This document shows, in pieces, positions 25,101 through 33,766 of a DNA stretch of 64,000 nucleotides. The DNA lies in assembly GCF_003075525.1 (NCBI RefSeq), contig NZ_QDDR01000009.1, forward strand, positions 62,001 to 126,000. Direction: 5' to 3'. Below the pieces are notes generated by a model. The model saw nothing but the letters and a program-made list of their open reading frames with translations, was not told the DNA's origin and ran no database searches. This DNA is from Pararhodobacter aggregans (GTDB taxonomy: Bacteria; Pseudomonadota; Alphaproteobacteria; Rhodobacterales; Rhodobacteraceae). Position numbers and translations under genes: made by a program. Position 1 is the first letter of the stretch; each line of letters opens with the position of its first letter.

Positions 25101-25789
25101 TGCGGCGCTGGTTGCCCCTGCTTCTGGTCCTGACCGGCGCGATCCTCGGCGCCGTCTTCCTGCGTGACCAGCTGAGTTTCGAGGCGCTCGCCCGCCACCG
25201 CGAGGCCCTGCTGGCTTACCGCGACGCCCATCCGCTGCTGACGCCCGCCCTCTTCGTTGCCGCCTATGCGCTGATCGTCGCCTTCTCGATCCCCGGGGCG
25301 ATCTGGGCGACGCTGACCGGCGGGTTCCTGTTCGGCCTCTTCCCCGGCGTCCTTTACAACGTGACGGGCGCCACGCTGGGCGCGCTCGCGCTCTTCCTCG
25401 CCGTCCGCGCCGGGCTGGGCGAGAGCCTGCGCGCCCGGATCGACGCCTCGGACGGGGCGGTGCGGCGGCTCAGCGAGGGGATCCGCGCCAATGAGGTGCC
25501 GGTCCTGCTGTCCATGCGCCTGATCCCGGCCGTGCCCTTCTTCGTCGCCAATCTGATCCCCGCCTTCCTGGGCGTCCGCGCCGCCCGCTTCACCTGGACC
25601 ACGTTCCTGGGCATCATCCCCGGCGCGCTGGTCTACACCTGGGTCGGCGCCGGGCTGGGCGAGGTCTTTGCCCGCGGCGAAAGGCCCGACCTGACTGTCA
25701 TCTTCCAGCCCTATATCCTGGGCCCGATCCTGGGGCTGGCGGCGCTGTCGCTGCTGCCCCTTCTGATACGCCGGAGGAGTGGCGCATGA
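25100..25789 (+). CDS. TVP38/TMEM64 (DedA-related) membrane protein
   Basis: A 229-residue inner-membrane protein of the VTT/SNARE-associated domain family. Family landmarks are FSIPGAIWATLTGGFLFGLFPG (re-entrant loop region), the central RLIPAVPFFVANLIPAFLGVR and a C-terminal helix ending in RRRSGA. The group is linked to lipid scrambling and membrane homeostasis; the exact role here is unknown. TVP38 genes are often followed by a dihydrolipoamide dehydrogenase-like flavoprotein, as here. It overlaps genes on both sides. Confidence 0.9.
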   Translation: MRRWLPLLLVLTGAILGAVFLRDQLSFEALARHREALLAYRDAHPLLTPALFVAAYALIVAFSIPGAIWATLTGGFLFGLFPGVLYNVTGATLGALALFLAVRAGLGESLRARIDASDGAVRRLSEGIRANEVPVLLSMRLIPAVPFFVANLIPAFLGVRAARFTWTTFLGIIPGALVYTWVGAGLGEVFARGERPDLTVIFQPYILGPILGLAALSLLPLLIRRRSGA

Positions 25790-27195
25790 TCGAGACGGAT
25801 ATCTGCGTGATCGGCGCGGGCTCGGGCGGGCTGTCGGTGGCAGCGGGCGCGGCGCAGATGGGCGCGCGCACCGTGCTGATCGAAGGCCACGAGATGGGCG
25901 GCGATTGCCTGAACTACGGCTGCGTGCCCTCGAAGGCGCTGCTGGCCGCCGCCAAGGCCGCCGCCGCGCATCGCCGCCCCTTCCCGGGCGTCGCCGCCGA
26001 CCAGCCCGAGGTGGATTTCTCCGCCGCCAAGGACCACGTGGCGCGGGTCATCGCCGCCATTGCCCCCCACGATTCGCAGGAGCGGTTCGAGGGGTTCGGC
26101 GTGCAGGTGATCCGCGACTGGGCACGGTTCACCGGACCGAACGAGGTCGAGGCCGGGGGCCAGCGCATCCGCGCCCGCCGCTTCGTCATCGCCACCGGCT
26201 CGCGCCCGCTGATTCCGCCGATCCCGGGCCTCGCCGAGACGCCCTACCTGACCAACGAGACGATCTTCGCCCAGAAGAAGCCGCCCGGGCATCTGCTTAT
26301 CATCGGCGGCGGCCCCATCGGGCTGGAGATGGCGCAGGCCCACCGCCGCCTCGGCGCCATGGTCACGGTGATCGAGGGCGCGCGGGCGCTGGGGCATGAA
26401 GACCCCGAAGCGGCGGCGCTGGTCATCGCCCGGCTGAAATCCGAGGGGGTCGAGATCCTGGAGGGCGTCACGGTCCGCCGCGTCGGCGGCCGCGCGGGCG
26501 CCATCGAGATCGAGGTCGCGGGCGGCACGATCCTGGTCGGCACGCATCTGCTGGTCGCCACCGGGCGCGCCCCGGCGCTGGAGCGGTTAAACCTCGACGC
26601 GGCCGGGATCCGCCACGACGCGCGGGGCATCGCCACCGACGAGGGGCTGCGCAGCTCGAACCGGCGGGTCTATGCCATCGGCGACGCCGCCGGGCGCGGG
26701 CAGTTCACCCATCTGGCGGGCTATCATGCCGGGCTCGTCGTGCGCTCCGCCGTCCTGGGCCTCAGGGCGAAGGTGCGGACCGACCATATCCCCCGCGTGA
26801 CCTATACCGCCCCCGAACTGGCCCAGGTCGGCCTGACCGAGGCCGAGGCGCGCGGTCAATACGGCGCCCGGCTGACCGTGCTGCGCCACGATTTCGCCGC
26901 CGCCGACCGCGCCCAGGCCGAGGCCGAGACGCTGGGCTTCCTCAAGGTCATGAGCGTTGGCGCCCGTCCGGTCGGCGCCACGATCTGCGGCACCGGGGCC
27001 GGGGAACAGATCGCCCTCTGGTCGCTCATTCTGGCCAATCGGATGAAACTGAACGCCCTTGCCGCGACGGTTCTGCCCTATCCGACCATGGCGGAACTTT
27101 CCAAACGCGCCGCTGGCACCTATTTTAGCCCCAAGCTGTTTGATAATGCCTTGATCAAGCGGGTTGTTCGGGCTGTCCAGCGTTGGGTGCCCTGA
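25786..27195 (+). CDS. Pyridine nucleotide-disulfide oxidoreductase (dihydrolipoamide dehydrogenase-like)
   Basis: A 469-residue flavoprotein. FAD motif CVIGAGSGGLSVAAGAA at residue 6, redox disulfide GGDCLNYGCVPSK near residue 41, second Rossmann motif IIGGGPIGLEMAQ near 171, and the FAD motif AIGDAAGRGQFTHLAGYHA near 300. It lacks the C-terminal Cys pair and N-terminal HMA domain of mercuric reductase, and the usual His-Pro-x motif reads LPYPTMAE. No lipoyl enzyme is nearby, so it is probably a quinone- or membrane-linked reductase working with the TVP38 protein. The start overlaps TVP38 by four bases. Confidence 0.88.
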   Translation: MIETDICVIGAGSGGLSVAAGAAQMGARTVLIEGHEMGGDCLNYGCVPSKALLAAAKAAAAHRRPFPGVAADQPEVDFSAAKDHVARVIAAIAPHDSQERFEGFGVQVIRDWARFTGPNEVEAGGQRIRARRFVIATGSRPLIPPIPGLAETPYLTNETIFAQKKPPGHLLIIGGGPIGLEMAQAHRRLGAMVTVIEGARALGHEDPEAAALVIARLKSEGVEILEGVTVRRVGGRAGAIEIEVAGGTILVGTHLLVATGRAPALERLNLDAAGIRHDARGIATDEGLRSSNRRVYAIGDAAGRGQFTHLAGYHAGLVVRSAVLGLRAKVRTDHIPRVTYTAPELAQVGLTEAEARGQYGARLTVLRHDFAAADRAQAEAETLGFLKVMSVGARPVGATICGTGAGEQIALWSLILANRMKLNALAATVLPYPTMAELSKRAAGTYFSPKLFDNALIKRVVRAVQRWVP

Positions 27196-27217
27196 CCGCC
27201 CGGTACGCGGGATACTG

Positions 27218-28606
27218 ATGTTCTTTCGTTCGCTCTCGGGCCGATTCCTGCTGTTGACCCTGCTCTTCGTCCTTCTGGCCGAGGTGCTGATCTTCGTGCC
27301 CTACGTCGCCCGGTTCCGCGAAGACTATCTGCTGACGCGCGTCGAACGGGCGCAGATCGCCTCGCTGGCGCTGCTGGCCTCGGACGGGCAGATCTCGGAC
27401 AAGCTGGCCGAGGAATTGCTGGCCACCGCCGGGGTCTACAACGTCGTCCTGAGGCGCGACGCGGTGCGCGAACTGGTGCTGTCCTCGCCGGTGCCGGGGC
27501 CGGTGCGGGCGACCTATGACCTGCGCGAAAGCTCGATCTGGCTGTTGATGCGCGACGGGCTGGCGGCGATGTTCACGCCCGAGAATACCGTGATCCGGCT
27601 GATCGGCGACCCGGTGCAGGAGGCGGGGCTGCTGATCGAGGTCACCATGAACGCCGATCCCCTGCGCGAGACGCTCAGGGATTACGCGCTGCGGATCCTG
27701 TTCCTGTCGCTGGTCATCACGCTGGCCACCGCGGCGCTGCTGTTCCTCTCGGTGCAGACGCTGATCGTGACGCCGATCCAGCGGGTCATCGCCTCGATGG
27801 CGACCTATGCCAAGGCGCCCGAGGATGCGCGCTCGATCATCGAGCCCGATTCGCGGGTGACCGAACTGCGCGCGGCCGAAGAGGCCCTGCAGCATCTGCA
27901 GGAGGATCTGACCGCGGCGCTGAGGCAGAAGGAACGGCTGGCGCAGCTGGGCGGCGCCGTGGCCCGGATCAGCCACGATCTGCGCAACATCCTGTCCACC
28001 GCCTCGCTGCTGGCCGACCGGATCGAGGGCTCGACCGACCCGGCCGTGGTGCGGTCGGCGCCGAAACTGCTGAACGCGCTCTCGCGCGCCATCAGCCTGT
28101 GCGAGAGCACGCTGGCCTTCGGCAAGGCCGAGGAACCGCCGCCGCGGCTCACGCAATTCGCGCTGCGGCCGATGGTCGAGGATCTGGTCGACGGCGAAAA
28201 GATGGCGGCGGGCGAGGCCAGTTGCGCCGTCGAATTCCTGATCGACGTGCCGGCCACGATGATGCTGCGCGCCGATCCTGAGCAGCTGTTCCGCGTCATC
28301 ACCAATCTGGTGCGCAATGCCCGCCAGGCGATCGAGGCGACCGGCCAGCAGGGCTCGATCGAGGTGACGGCCCGCGACAAGGAGGACGGCACGGCGATTC
28401 GGGTCATCGACACCGGGCCGGGCCTGCCGCAGCGCGCGAAAGACAATCTTTTCGCGGCCTTCCAGGGCGGCGCGCGCAAGGGCGGCACCGGGCTGGGGCT
28501 GGTCATCGCCGCCGAGCTGATCCGCGGCCATGGCGGCAAGCTGGAGCTGGTGCGCAGCGATGAGGAAGGCACCGAGTTCCGCATCTGGCTGCCGCACGGG
28601 GCCTGA
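27218..28606 (+). CDS. Sensor histidine kinase without adjacent response regulator
   Basis: A 462-residue membrane kinase. Helix 1 at about 11-30, a periplasmic sensor region of about 140 residues, helix 2 near 165-188, then HAMP. The phosphoacceptor box is RISHDLRNIL (His near 252). The ATP-binding domain has the N box NLVRNARQAI, G1 DTGPGLPQ and G2 GTGLGLVIA. No response regulator is encoded in this window, so the partner must be elsewhere. It starts 22 bases after the flavoprotein and may be co-transcribed with it. The signal sensed is unknown. Confidence 0.9.
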   Translation: MFFRSLSGRFLLLTLLFVLLAEVLIFVPYVARFREDYLLTRVERAQIASLALLASDGQISDKLAEELLATAGVYNVVLRRDAVRELVLSSPVPGPVRATYDLRESSIWLLMRDGLAAMFTPENTVIRLIGDPVQEAGLLIEVTMNADPLRETLRDYALRILFLSLVITLATAALLFLSVQTLIVTPIQRVIASMATYAKAPEDARSIIEPDSRVTELRAAEEALQHLQEDLTAALRQKERLAQLGGAVARISHDLRNILSTASLLADRIEGSTDPAVVRSAPKLLNALSRAISLCESTLAFGKAEEPPPRLTQFALRPMVEDLVDGEKMAAGEASCAVEFLIDVPATMMLRADPEQLFRVITNLVRNARQAIEATGQQGSIEVTARDKEDGTAIRVIDTGPGLPQRAKDNLFAAFQGGARKGGTGLGLVIAAELIRGHGGKLELVRSDEEGTEFRIWLPHGA

Positions 28607-28671
28607 CAGGCACCTGCGCCGGGCCCGCGGAAAGTCTTTTGCCGCCCGATCAGAAAAGCGCCGAAACCCTC

Positions 28672-28700
28672 TTGCGCTGCCCGACAGCGGGCGATACATG
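28672..28700 (+). promoter_or_regulatory. Promoter of tRNA-Arg
   Basis: TTGCGC (28672-28677) and TACATG (28695-28700) are 17 bases apart, and the tRNA 5' end follows 12 bases after the -10. This matches the short leaders usual for single tRNA genes. Confidence 0.5.
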
Positions 28701-28712
28701 ACGCCCCACAGC

Positions 28713-28789
28713 GGACCCGTAGCTCAGCTGGATAGAGCACCAGACTACGAATCTGGGGGTCGGGCGTTCGAATCGCTCCGGGTCCGCCA
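28713..28789 (+). tRNA. tRNA-Arg (ACG)
   Basis: A 77-base cloverleaf. Acceptor arms GGACCCG and CGGGTCC pair fully, discriminator G is followed by an encoded CCA. The D arm contains AGCTC...GAGC, and the anticodon stem CCAGA/TCTGG closes a loop CTACGAA with anticodon ACG, which after A-to-I editing reads CGU, CGC and CGA. The T arm holds GTTCGAATC. No integrase or duplicated 3' end is seen nearby. Confidence 0.95.
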
Positions 28790-28894
28790 TTTCCCCCCAT
28801 CACCGACGAAGCGCACTCCCCTTTGGGGGGAAAGCGATGGCTTTTGCCTGCGCGGCTCCCTCCGGGCGGACGGCCCCGTCCCGAAACATCGTGC

Positions 28895-28925
28895 TTGACC
28901 TCAAGTATGCTTGAGGAATTAGCCT
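28895..28925 (+). promoter_or_regulatory. SoxR box within a long-spacer promoter
   Basis: CCTCAAG-TATG-CTTGAGG (28899-28916) is a perfect 7+7 palindrome identical in its arms to the E. coli soxS SoxR operator. It overlaps a -35 TTGACC (28895-28900), and a 19-base spacer leads to a weak -10, TAGCCT (28920-28925). The over-long spacer is the hallmark of MerR/SoxR-activated promoters. It drives the MFS gene 27 bases downstream. Confidence 0.85.
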
Positions 28926-28952
28926 GCGGGAAAACGGGGGGCCGGACTCACG

Positions 28953-30233
28953 ATGCGCGACAACAGCTTGCCACCCAAGGCCCGACCAGGCGGCGCCCTG
29001 GTCCTGCGCTTCATCGGTGCCAGCGGGCTGGCCAATCTCGGCGACGGGATTGCCACCATCGCCTGGGCCTGGGTCGCCTCGCTCATCACCCGCGACCCGC
29101 TGCTTGTCGCCGTGGTGGCGGTGGCGCTGCGCCTGCCCTGGGCCCTGCTGGCCCTGCCCGCGGGCATCGTCACCGACCGGGTCGACCGCCGCCGCCTGAT
29201 CCTCGCCATGGATCTGGTACGGGCGCTGGCCTTCGGCGCGGCCGCCGTCGCGCTTTGGCTCGCCCTGCCGCTTGATCCGCCGTCCGAGAGCGGGGTCTCG
29301 TCGATCCCGGTCTTCATCACGCTGCTTCTGGCCGCGCTGGTGGTCGGCGGGGCCGAGGTGTTTCGCGACAACGCCGCCCAGACCATGCTGCCCGCGCTGG
29401 TGCCCCATGACCGGCTCGAGGCCGCCAACGGGCGGCTCTGGAGCCTGGAGCTGACCGGCAATGCGCTGGTCGGCCCGCCGCTGGGCGCCTTCCTGATCGC
29501 GCTGTTCCTGCCGCTGGCCTTCGCCGCCAACGCGCTTTTCTACGCGCTCGCCGGGCTGATCGTGGCCAGCATCGCCGGACAATTCCGCCCCCGGGGGGCG
29601 CAACGCCGGGACTGGCGCGGCGAACTGGCCGAGGGCTTTGCCTTCCTGCAGGGCGCGCCCCTCCTGCGGCTCCTCGCCTGGCTGACCGGCTTTTGGAACC
29701 TGTTCTTCCAGATGGTGATGATCGCGCTGGTCCTGCATGTGCAGGAGAATCTGGGCCTCACCTCGACCGGCTACGGGCTGGTGCTGGCGGCGGGGGCGGT
29801 CGGCGGCATCCTGGGCGGCCTTTGCGGCGAGCGGATCGTGCGGCGGATCGGCAAGGGTGCGGCGGCGCAATGGACGCTGCTGGCCTCGGTCCCCGCCTTC
29901 GCCGCCATCGCCCTGGCGCCCAACCTCATGACGCTGGCGCTGGTCCTCGCGCTTTTCGAATTCTGCGGGCTGGTCTGGAACACGGTCTCGGTCTCGACCC
30001 GCCAGCGGATGATCCCCGACGCGCTGCTGGGCCGGGTCAACAGCCTCTACCGCCTGCTGGCCTGGGGGATGATGCCGCTGGGCCTGCTGCTGTCGGGACT
30101 GGTGGTGCGGGCGGCCGAGCTGGTCCTCGACCGCGAGCAGGCGCTGACCGCGCCCTTCTGGGTGGCCTCGGCGGGCGTGATGATCGTGACGCTGGCCGGA
30201 TGGCGCGGGCTGGGCCGGGGCCTGCGCGGGTGA
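28953..30233 (+). CDS. MFS transporter, EntS-like exporter (paralogue 2), SoxR-controlled
   Basis: A 426-residue permease with about 12 helices and the same landmarks as the paralogue at 23856: SGLANLGDGIATIAWAWVASLIT, GIVTDRVDRRRLIL, VFRDNAAQTMLPALV and RVNSLYRLLAWGMMPLGLLLSG. The promoter contains a near-canonical SoxR box, so it is probably induced by redox-cycling molecules. SoxR targets in non-enteric bacteria are commonly exporters or modifiers of such compounds, so efflux of a redox-active natural product or xenobiotic is the likely role. The substrate is inferred. Confidence 0.9.
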   Translation: MRDNSLPPKARPGGALVLRFIGASGLANLGDGIATIAWAWVASLITRDPLLVAVVAVALRLPWALLALPAGIVTDRVDRRRLILAMDLVRALAFGAAAVALWLALPLDPPSESGVSSIPVFITLLLAALVVGGAEVFRDNAAQTMLPALVPHDRLEAANGRLWSLELTGNALVGPPLGAFLIALFLPLAFAANALFYALAGLIVASIAGQFRPRGAQRRDWRGELAEGFAFLQGAPLLRLLAWLTGFWNLFFQMVMIALVLHVQENLGLTSTGYGLVLAAGAVGGILGGLCGERIVRRIGKGAAAQWTLLASVPAFAAIALAPNLMTLALVLALFEFCGLVWNTVSVSTRQRMIPDALLGRVNSLYRLLAWGMMPLGLLLSGLVVRAAELVLDREQALTAPFWVASAGVMIVTLAGWRGLGRGLRG

Positions 30234-30277
30234 GCGATCCGTCTGGCGGGCGCGCGGGATTGTTGTAGGCTCGCCCG

Positions 30278-31165
30278 ATGACGCCCGACGCGCCCCTTTT
30301 CCTGCACCGCATCCCCGGGCCAGAGCCCGCGCCCGATGCCCCGCTCGTGCCCTATTGGAGCGTCACCAAGACGGTGATCGCCCTCTGCGCCCTGCGGCTG
30401 GCCGAGGCGCAACGGCTCGATCTGGATGCGCCGCTGGCGGATATCGGCGCCACCCTGCGCCAGCTGCTGGACCATACCGCGGGCCTGCCGGATTACGTCA
30501 CCCTGCCCGCCTATCGCGATTCCGTCGCCCGCGATGACGAGCCCTGGCCGGCGGACGATCTGCTGCGGGCAGCGCTGGCGCAGGGGCGGCTTTTCGCGCC
30601 GGGCGAGGGCTGGGCCTATTCCAACGTCGGCTATCTGCTGGCCCGACGCGTGATCGAGGAGGCGGCGGGCCTGCCGCTGGACGCGGTGGTGCAGGAGCAG
30701 ATCTGCGCGCCCCTCGGTCTGCGCAGCCTCCGGCTGGCGACGGGGCGGCGGGATTTCCGCGACCTGCCCTTCCCGGGTACGCAGCGCTATCACCCGGGCT
30801 GGGTCTATCACGGCTGCCTGATCGGCAGCGCTGAGGATGCCGCGAGGCTGATGCACGCGCTGTTCACGGGCAAGATCCTGAAGCCCGAGTCACGGACCCA
30901 GATGATAGCCGCCCGCCCGCTGGGCGGCGCGCTGCCGGGCCGGCCGTGGACGGAATGCGGCTATGGGCTGGGGCTGATGTGCGGCCGGTTCGGAGCGGCC
31001 GGGCGGGTTCTGGGCCACAGCGGCGGCGGACCGTTCAGCTTGGCGGCGGTCTATCATTTCCCCGAGCTTCCGGCGCCGGTGACGGTGGCAGCCTTCACCG
31101 GCGGCGGCGGCGAGGGCCGCGCGGAATTCGCGGCGCAGGAGGCCGCGCTTAAGCCGCGGCCCTGA
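30278..31165 (+). CDS. Serine hydrolase, class C beta-lactamase/PBP4-like fold
   Basis: A 295-residue protein of the beta-lactamase (PF00144-type) family. The nucleophile motif S-x-x-K is SVTK in YWSVTKTV near residue 27, the tyrosine motif Y-x-N is YSNVG near 115, and the third motif is HSGGG in LGHSGGGPFS near 247. It has no signal peptide, so it is probably a cytoplasmic esterase or peptidase rather than a secreted antibiotic-inactivating enzyme. It is shorter than most AmpC-like proteins. The substrate is unknown. Confidence 0.87.
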   Translation: MTPDAPLFLHRIPGPEPAPDAPLVPYWSVTKTVIALCALRLAEAQRLDLDAPLADIGATLRQLLDHTAGLPDYVTLPAYRDSVARDDEPWPADDLLRAALAQGRLFAPGEGWAYSNVGYLLARRVIEEAAGLPLDAVVQEQICAPLGLRSLRLATGRRDFRDLPFPGTQRYHPGWVYHGCLIGSAEDAARLMHALFTGKILKPESRTQMIAARPLGGALPGRPWTECGYGLGLMCGRFGAAGRVLGHSGGGPFSLAAVYHFPELPAPVTVAAFTGGGGEGRAEFAAQEAALKPRP

Positions 31166-31242
31166 GACCCCGCCCCCGGCCCGGGGTTGACTTCGCCGCG
31201 CGCTCCGCGCCTTCTCGGTGTCCGTTCCGGCCGAGGCTTTGC

Positions 31243-31962
31243 ATGACCGATCCGACCCGCCCCTCCCGCCTGCCGCTGATCGACATCGCCCGCGGCGTGG
31301 CGCTGATCGGCATGGCGGTGTTCCATTTCACCTTCGATCTGGAATTCTTCGGCCTGATCGAGCCGGGGACCATCGTTTCGCTGCCCTGGCGGACCTTCGC
31401 CCGGCTGGTGGCCGGCAGTTTCGTCTTTCTGGCGGGGGTCAGCCTGGTGCTGGCGGCACGGGGCGGGATGCGCTGGCCGGCCTTCTGGCGCGATACCGGC
31501 AAGGTGGCGGCGGCGGCGGTGCTGGTCAGCGTGGTGACCTATTTCGCTTTGGGCGAGGCCTGGGTCTTTTTCGGCATCCTGCATGTCATCGCCGTCAGCC
31601 GGGTGCTGGGCCTGCCGGCGCTGCGCCTGCCGGTCCGGGCGCTGGCGGTGCTGGGGGCGCTGGTCTGGGCGCTGCCCTATCTGGTGCAATTCCCGGCCTT
31701 CGACAGCCGCTGGCTGGCCTGGATCGGCTTTGCCGAGCTGCAGCCGGTCAGCATGGATCTGGAGCCGATCTTCCCCTGGTTCGGGCCCTTCCTGCTGGGC
31801 ATGGCCTTTGCGAAACTGGCGCTGGTCGGGCGGCGGCCGGGTGGTGACGGCGGACCGCTGGGCCGGGCGCTGGCCTGGGCCGGGCGGCATTCGCTGGTGA
31901 TCTATCTATTGCATCAGCCGGTGCTGATGGGCGGGCTGTTCGTGGCTACGCAACTCTTCTGA
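31243..31962 (+). CDS. DUF1624 (heparan-alpha-glucosaminide N-acetyltransferase-like) membrane protein
   Basis: A 239-residue integral membrane protein with about seven helices. The N terminus RLPLIDIARGVALIGMAVFHFTFDLEFFG is the DUF1624 signature with conserved Asp and His residues, and the C terminus holds HSLVIYLLHQPVLMG, as in acyltransferase-3-like membrane enzymes. Relatives are thought to transfer acetyl groups across membranes, but the bacterial substrate is unproven. It lies between the serine hydrolase and the convergent molybdate genes. Confidence 0.87.
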   Translation: MTDPTRPSRLPLIDIARGVALIGMAVFHFTFDLEFFGLIEPGTIVSLPWRTFARLVAGSFVFLAGVSLVLAARGGMRWPAFWRDTGKVAAAAVLVSVVTYFALGEAWVFFGILHVIAVSRVLGLPALRLPVRALAVLGALVWALPYLVQFPAFDSRWLAWIGFAELQPVSMDLEPIFPWFGPFLLGMAFAKLALVGRRPGGDGGPLGRALAWAGRHSLVIYLLHQPVLMGGLFVATQLF

Positions 31963-31976
31963 GGGACGGCCCCAGC

Positions 31977-33056
31977 CTAGCGCCCGCCGACATCCTCGGG
32001 CGCGACGGCCACCGATTTGATGACGGCATGGCAGGCGACCCCCGGCCCCAGCCCCAGCGCCTCGGCCGAGCGGCGGGTGACCCGGGCCAGAAGCCGCCCC
32101 GCCCCGGTATCGACCGAGACGATGGCGCCCGGCCCCTCGCCGCCCCGGACCTCGTGCACCACGCCCGGCAGGATGTTCAGCGCCGACAGGCCGTCGGGCC
32201 GGCCCCGCGACAGGATCACGTCATGCGCGGCGATGCGGACCCGCAGGCGGCTGCCCGGGGCCTGCCCGACCTGCGGCAGGAAAAGGGGATGCCCCCCGGC
32301 CTGCAACTCGCTCAACCCGTCCGCGTGGTGGCGCACCACCACCGCCTCAAGGATCGCGCCCGCCGCCCGGGCGCCGACCGGCGTCACCGCGGGATCGGCC
32401 AGAACCTCGGCCGCCGGGCCCTGCCGCACCACGCGCCCCTTCTCCAGCACCACGACCGTGGTGGCAAGCCGCGCCACCTCGGCGGCGGAATGGCTGACAT
32501 AGAGGATCGGCACCTCGGCCCTGAGCCGCTCGAAATAGGGCAGGATTTCGGCCTTGCGCGCCTCGTCCAGCGCCGCCAGCGGCTCATCCGCCAGGATCAG
32601 CCCCGGCGAGGCCAGCAGCGCCCGGCCGATGGCCACGCGCTGCTTTTCCCCCCCCGACAAATCCCCCGGCCGCCGCTCCAGCAGCGGGCCGATCCCCAGC
32701 ATCTCGGCCACCCGGCCCAGATCCTCGCGCCGCGCGCCCTTCGGCGCGAACCAGCGGCCATAGAGCAGGTTCTGGCGGACGGAGAGGTGCGGAAAGAGCC
32801 GCCCCTCCTGAAACACATAGCCCAGCCGGCGGCGATGGGTCGGCAGGAAGACCCCCGCCGCGCTGTCGAACAGCACCTGATCGCCCACCGCGATCCGCCC
32901 CGCCTGCGGCCGCAGCAGCCCGGCCACGGCGTTGACCAGCGTGGTCTTGCCGCTGCCCGAGCGCCCGAAAAGGACCGTGATCCCCGGCGGCGCCTCGAAG
33001 GCGGCGTCCAGCAGGAAATCCCCCTGCCGATGGCTCACGCGGACCGAAACGCTCAT
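31977..33056 (-). CDS. modC: Molybdate ABC transporter ATP-binding protein
   Basis: A 359-residue ABC ATPase. Walker A GRSGSGKTT near residue 32, signature LSGGEKQRVAIG near 130, Walker B LILADEPLAALDE near 150, H-loop VSHSAAE near 185. The C-terminal 75 residues form a Mop/TOBE domain (SALNILPGVVHEV), which binds molybdate in ModC. ATG at 33056 overlaps modB by four bases. A continuous open frame extends upstream across modB in another frame, but that is not a fusion. Together with modB and modA it imports molybdate. Confidence 0.95.
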   Translation of the reverse strand: MSVSVRVSHRQGDFLLDAAFEAPPGITVLFGRSGSGKTTLVNAVAGLLRPQAGRIAVGDQVLFDSAAGVFLPTHRRRLGYVFQEGRLFPHLSVRQNLLYGRWFAPKGARREDLGRVAEMLGIGPLLERRPGDLSGGEKQRVAIGRALLASPGLILADEPLAALDEARKAEILPYFERLRAEVPILYVSHSAAEVARLATTVVVLEKGRVVRQGPAAEVLADPAVTPVGARAAGAILEAVVVRHHADGLSELQAGGHPLFLPQVGQAPGSRLRVRIAAHDVILSRGRPDGLSALNILPGVVHEVRGGEGPGAIVSVDTGAGRLLARVTRRSAEALGLGPGVACHAVIKSVAVAPEDVGGR

Positions 33057-33745
33057 GCCCCGCCCACCCGTTTCTGCACCCGCCGCGCCAGCAGTTCCGA
33101 GGCCAGCAGCGCCCCCATGGCCAGCACGACCGAGACCGCCACCAGCCGCAGGGCCGGTCCCTCGCCCCCCGGCACCTGCAGGAAGGTGTAGATGGCCGAG
33201 GCCAGGGTCTGCGTCTGGCCGGGGATGTTGGAGACGAAGGTGATCGTGGCCCCGAACTCGCCCAGCGCCTTGGCGAAGGCCAGCACCGCCCCCGCCAGCA
33301 CCCCGGGCAGGATCAGCGGCAGCGTCACCGTCAAGAAGACCCAGACCCGCGAGGCGCCGAGGGTTGAGGCGGCCTCTTCCAGCTTCGGATCGACCGCCTC
33401 GAACGAGAGGCGGATCGCCCGCACCATCAGCGGGAACCCCATCACCGCCGCCGCCAGTGCCGCCCCGGTCCAGCGGAAGGCAAAGACGATGCCAAGGGGC
33501 TGCAACAGCCCCCCCACCGGCCCCCGCACGCCGAAGGTGATAAGCAGCAGATAGCCCGTGACCACCGGCGGCAGGATCAGCGGCAGATGCACCAGCCCGT
33601 TGACCAGCGCCTTGCCGGGAAAGGCCCGCCGCGCCAGCAGATGCGCCACGGCGATGCCGAAGGGCAGAGAGACCAGCGTGGCCCAGAAGGCGACTTTCAG
33701 CGACAGGATGATCGCCTGCCATTCCGCGGGGCCGAGCCAGTCCAT
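33053..33745 (-). CDS. modB: Molybdate ABC transporter permease
   Basis: A 230-residue inner-membrane permease with about five to six helices. LVHLPLILPPVVTGYLL and the cytoplasmic coupling loop EAASTLGASRVWVFLTVTLPLILPG (the EAA motif) are clear. It forms the homodimeric channel of the ModABC importer. It starts 21 bases after modA and its stop overlaps modC (ATGA). Confidence 0.95.
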   Translation of the reverse strand: MDWLGPAEWQAIILSLKVAFWATLVSLPFGIAVAHLLARRAFPGKALVNGLVHLPLILPPVVTGYLLLITFGVRGPVGGLLQPLGIVFAFRWTGAALAAAVMGFPLMVRAIRLSFEAVDPKLEEAASTLGASRVWVFLTVTLPLILPGVLAGAVLAFAKALGEFGATITFVSNIPGQTQTLASAIYTFLQVPGGEGPALRLVAVSVVLAMGALLASELLARRVQKRVGGA

Positions 33746-33766
33746 GCCGTCAGGGTCCGATCGTTC

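Noticed and set aside
25786-27195. Mercuric reductase
   Set aside because: No heavy-metal domain and no C-terminal Cys pair; no mer genes nearby.
31977-33722. A single open frame running through modC and into modB
   Set aside because: The upstream part is in a different frame from ModB and has no family sequence; modC begins with its own ATG at 33056, overlapping the modB stop.
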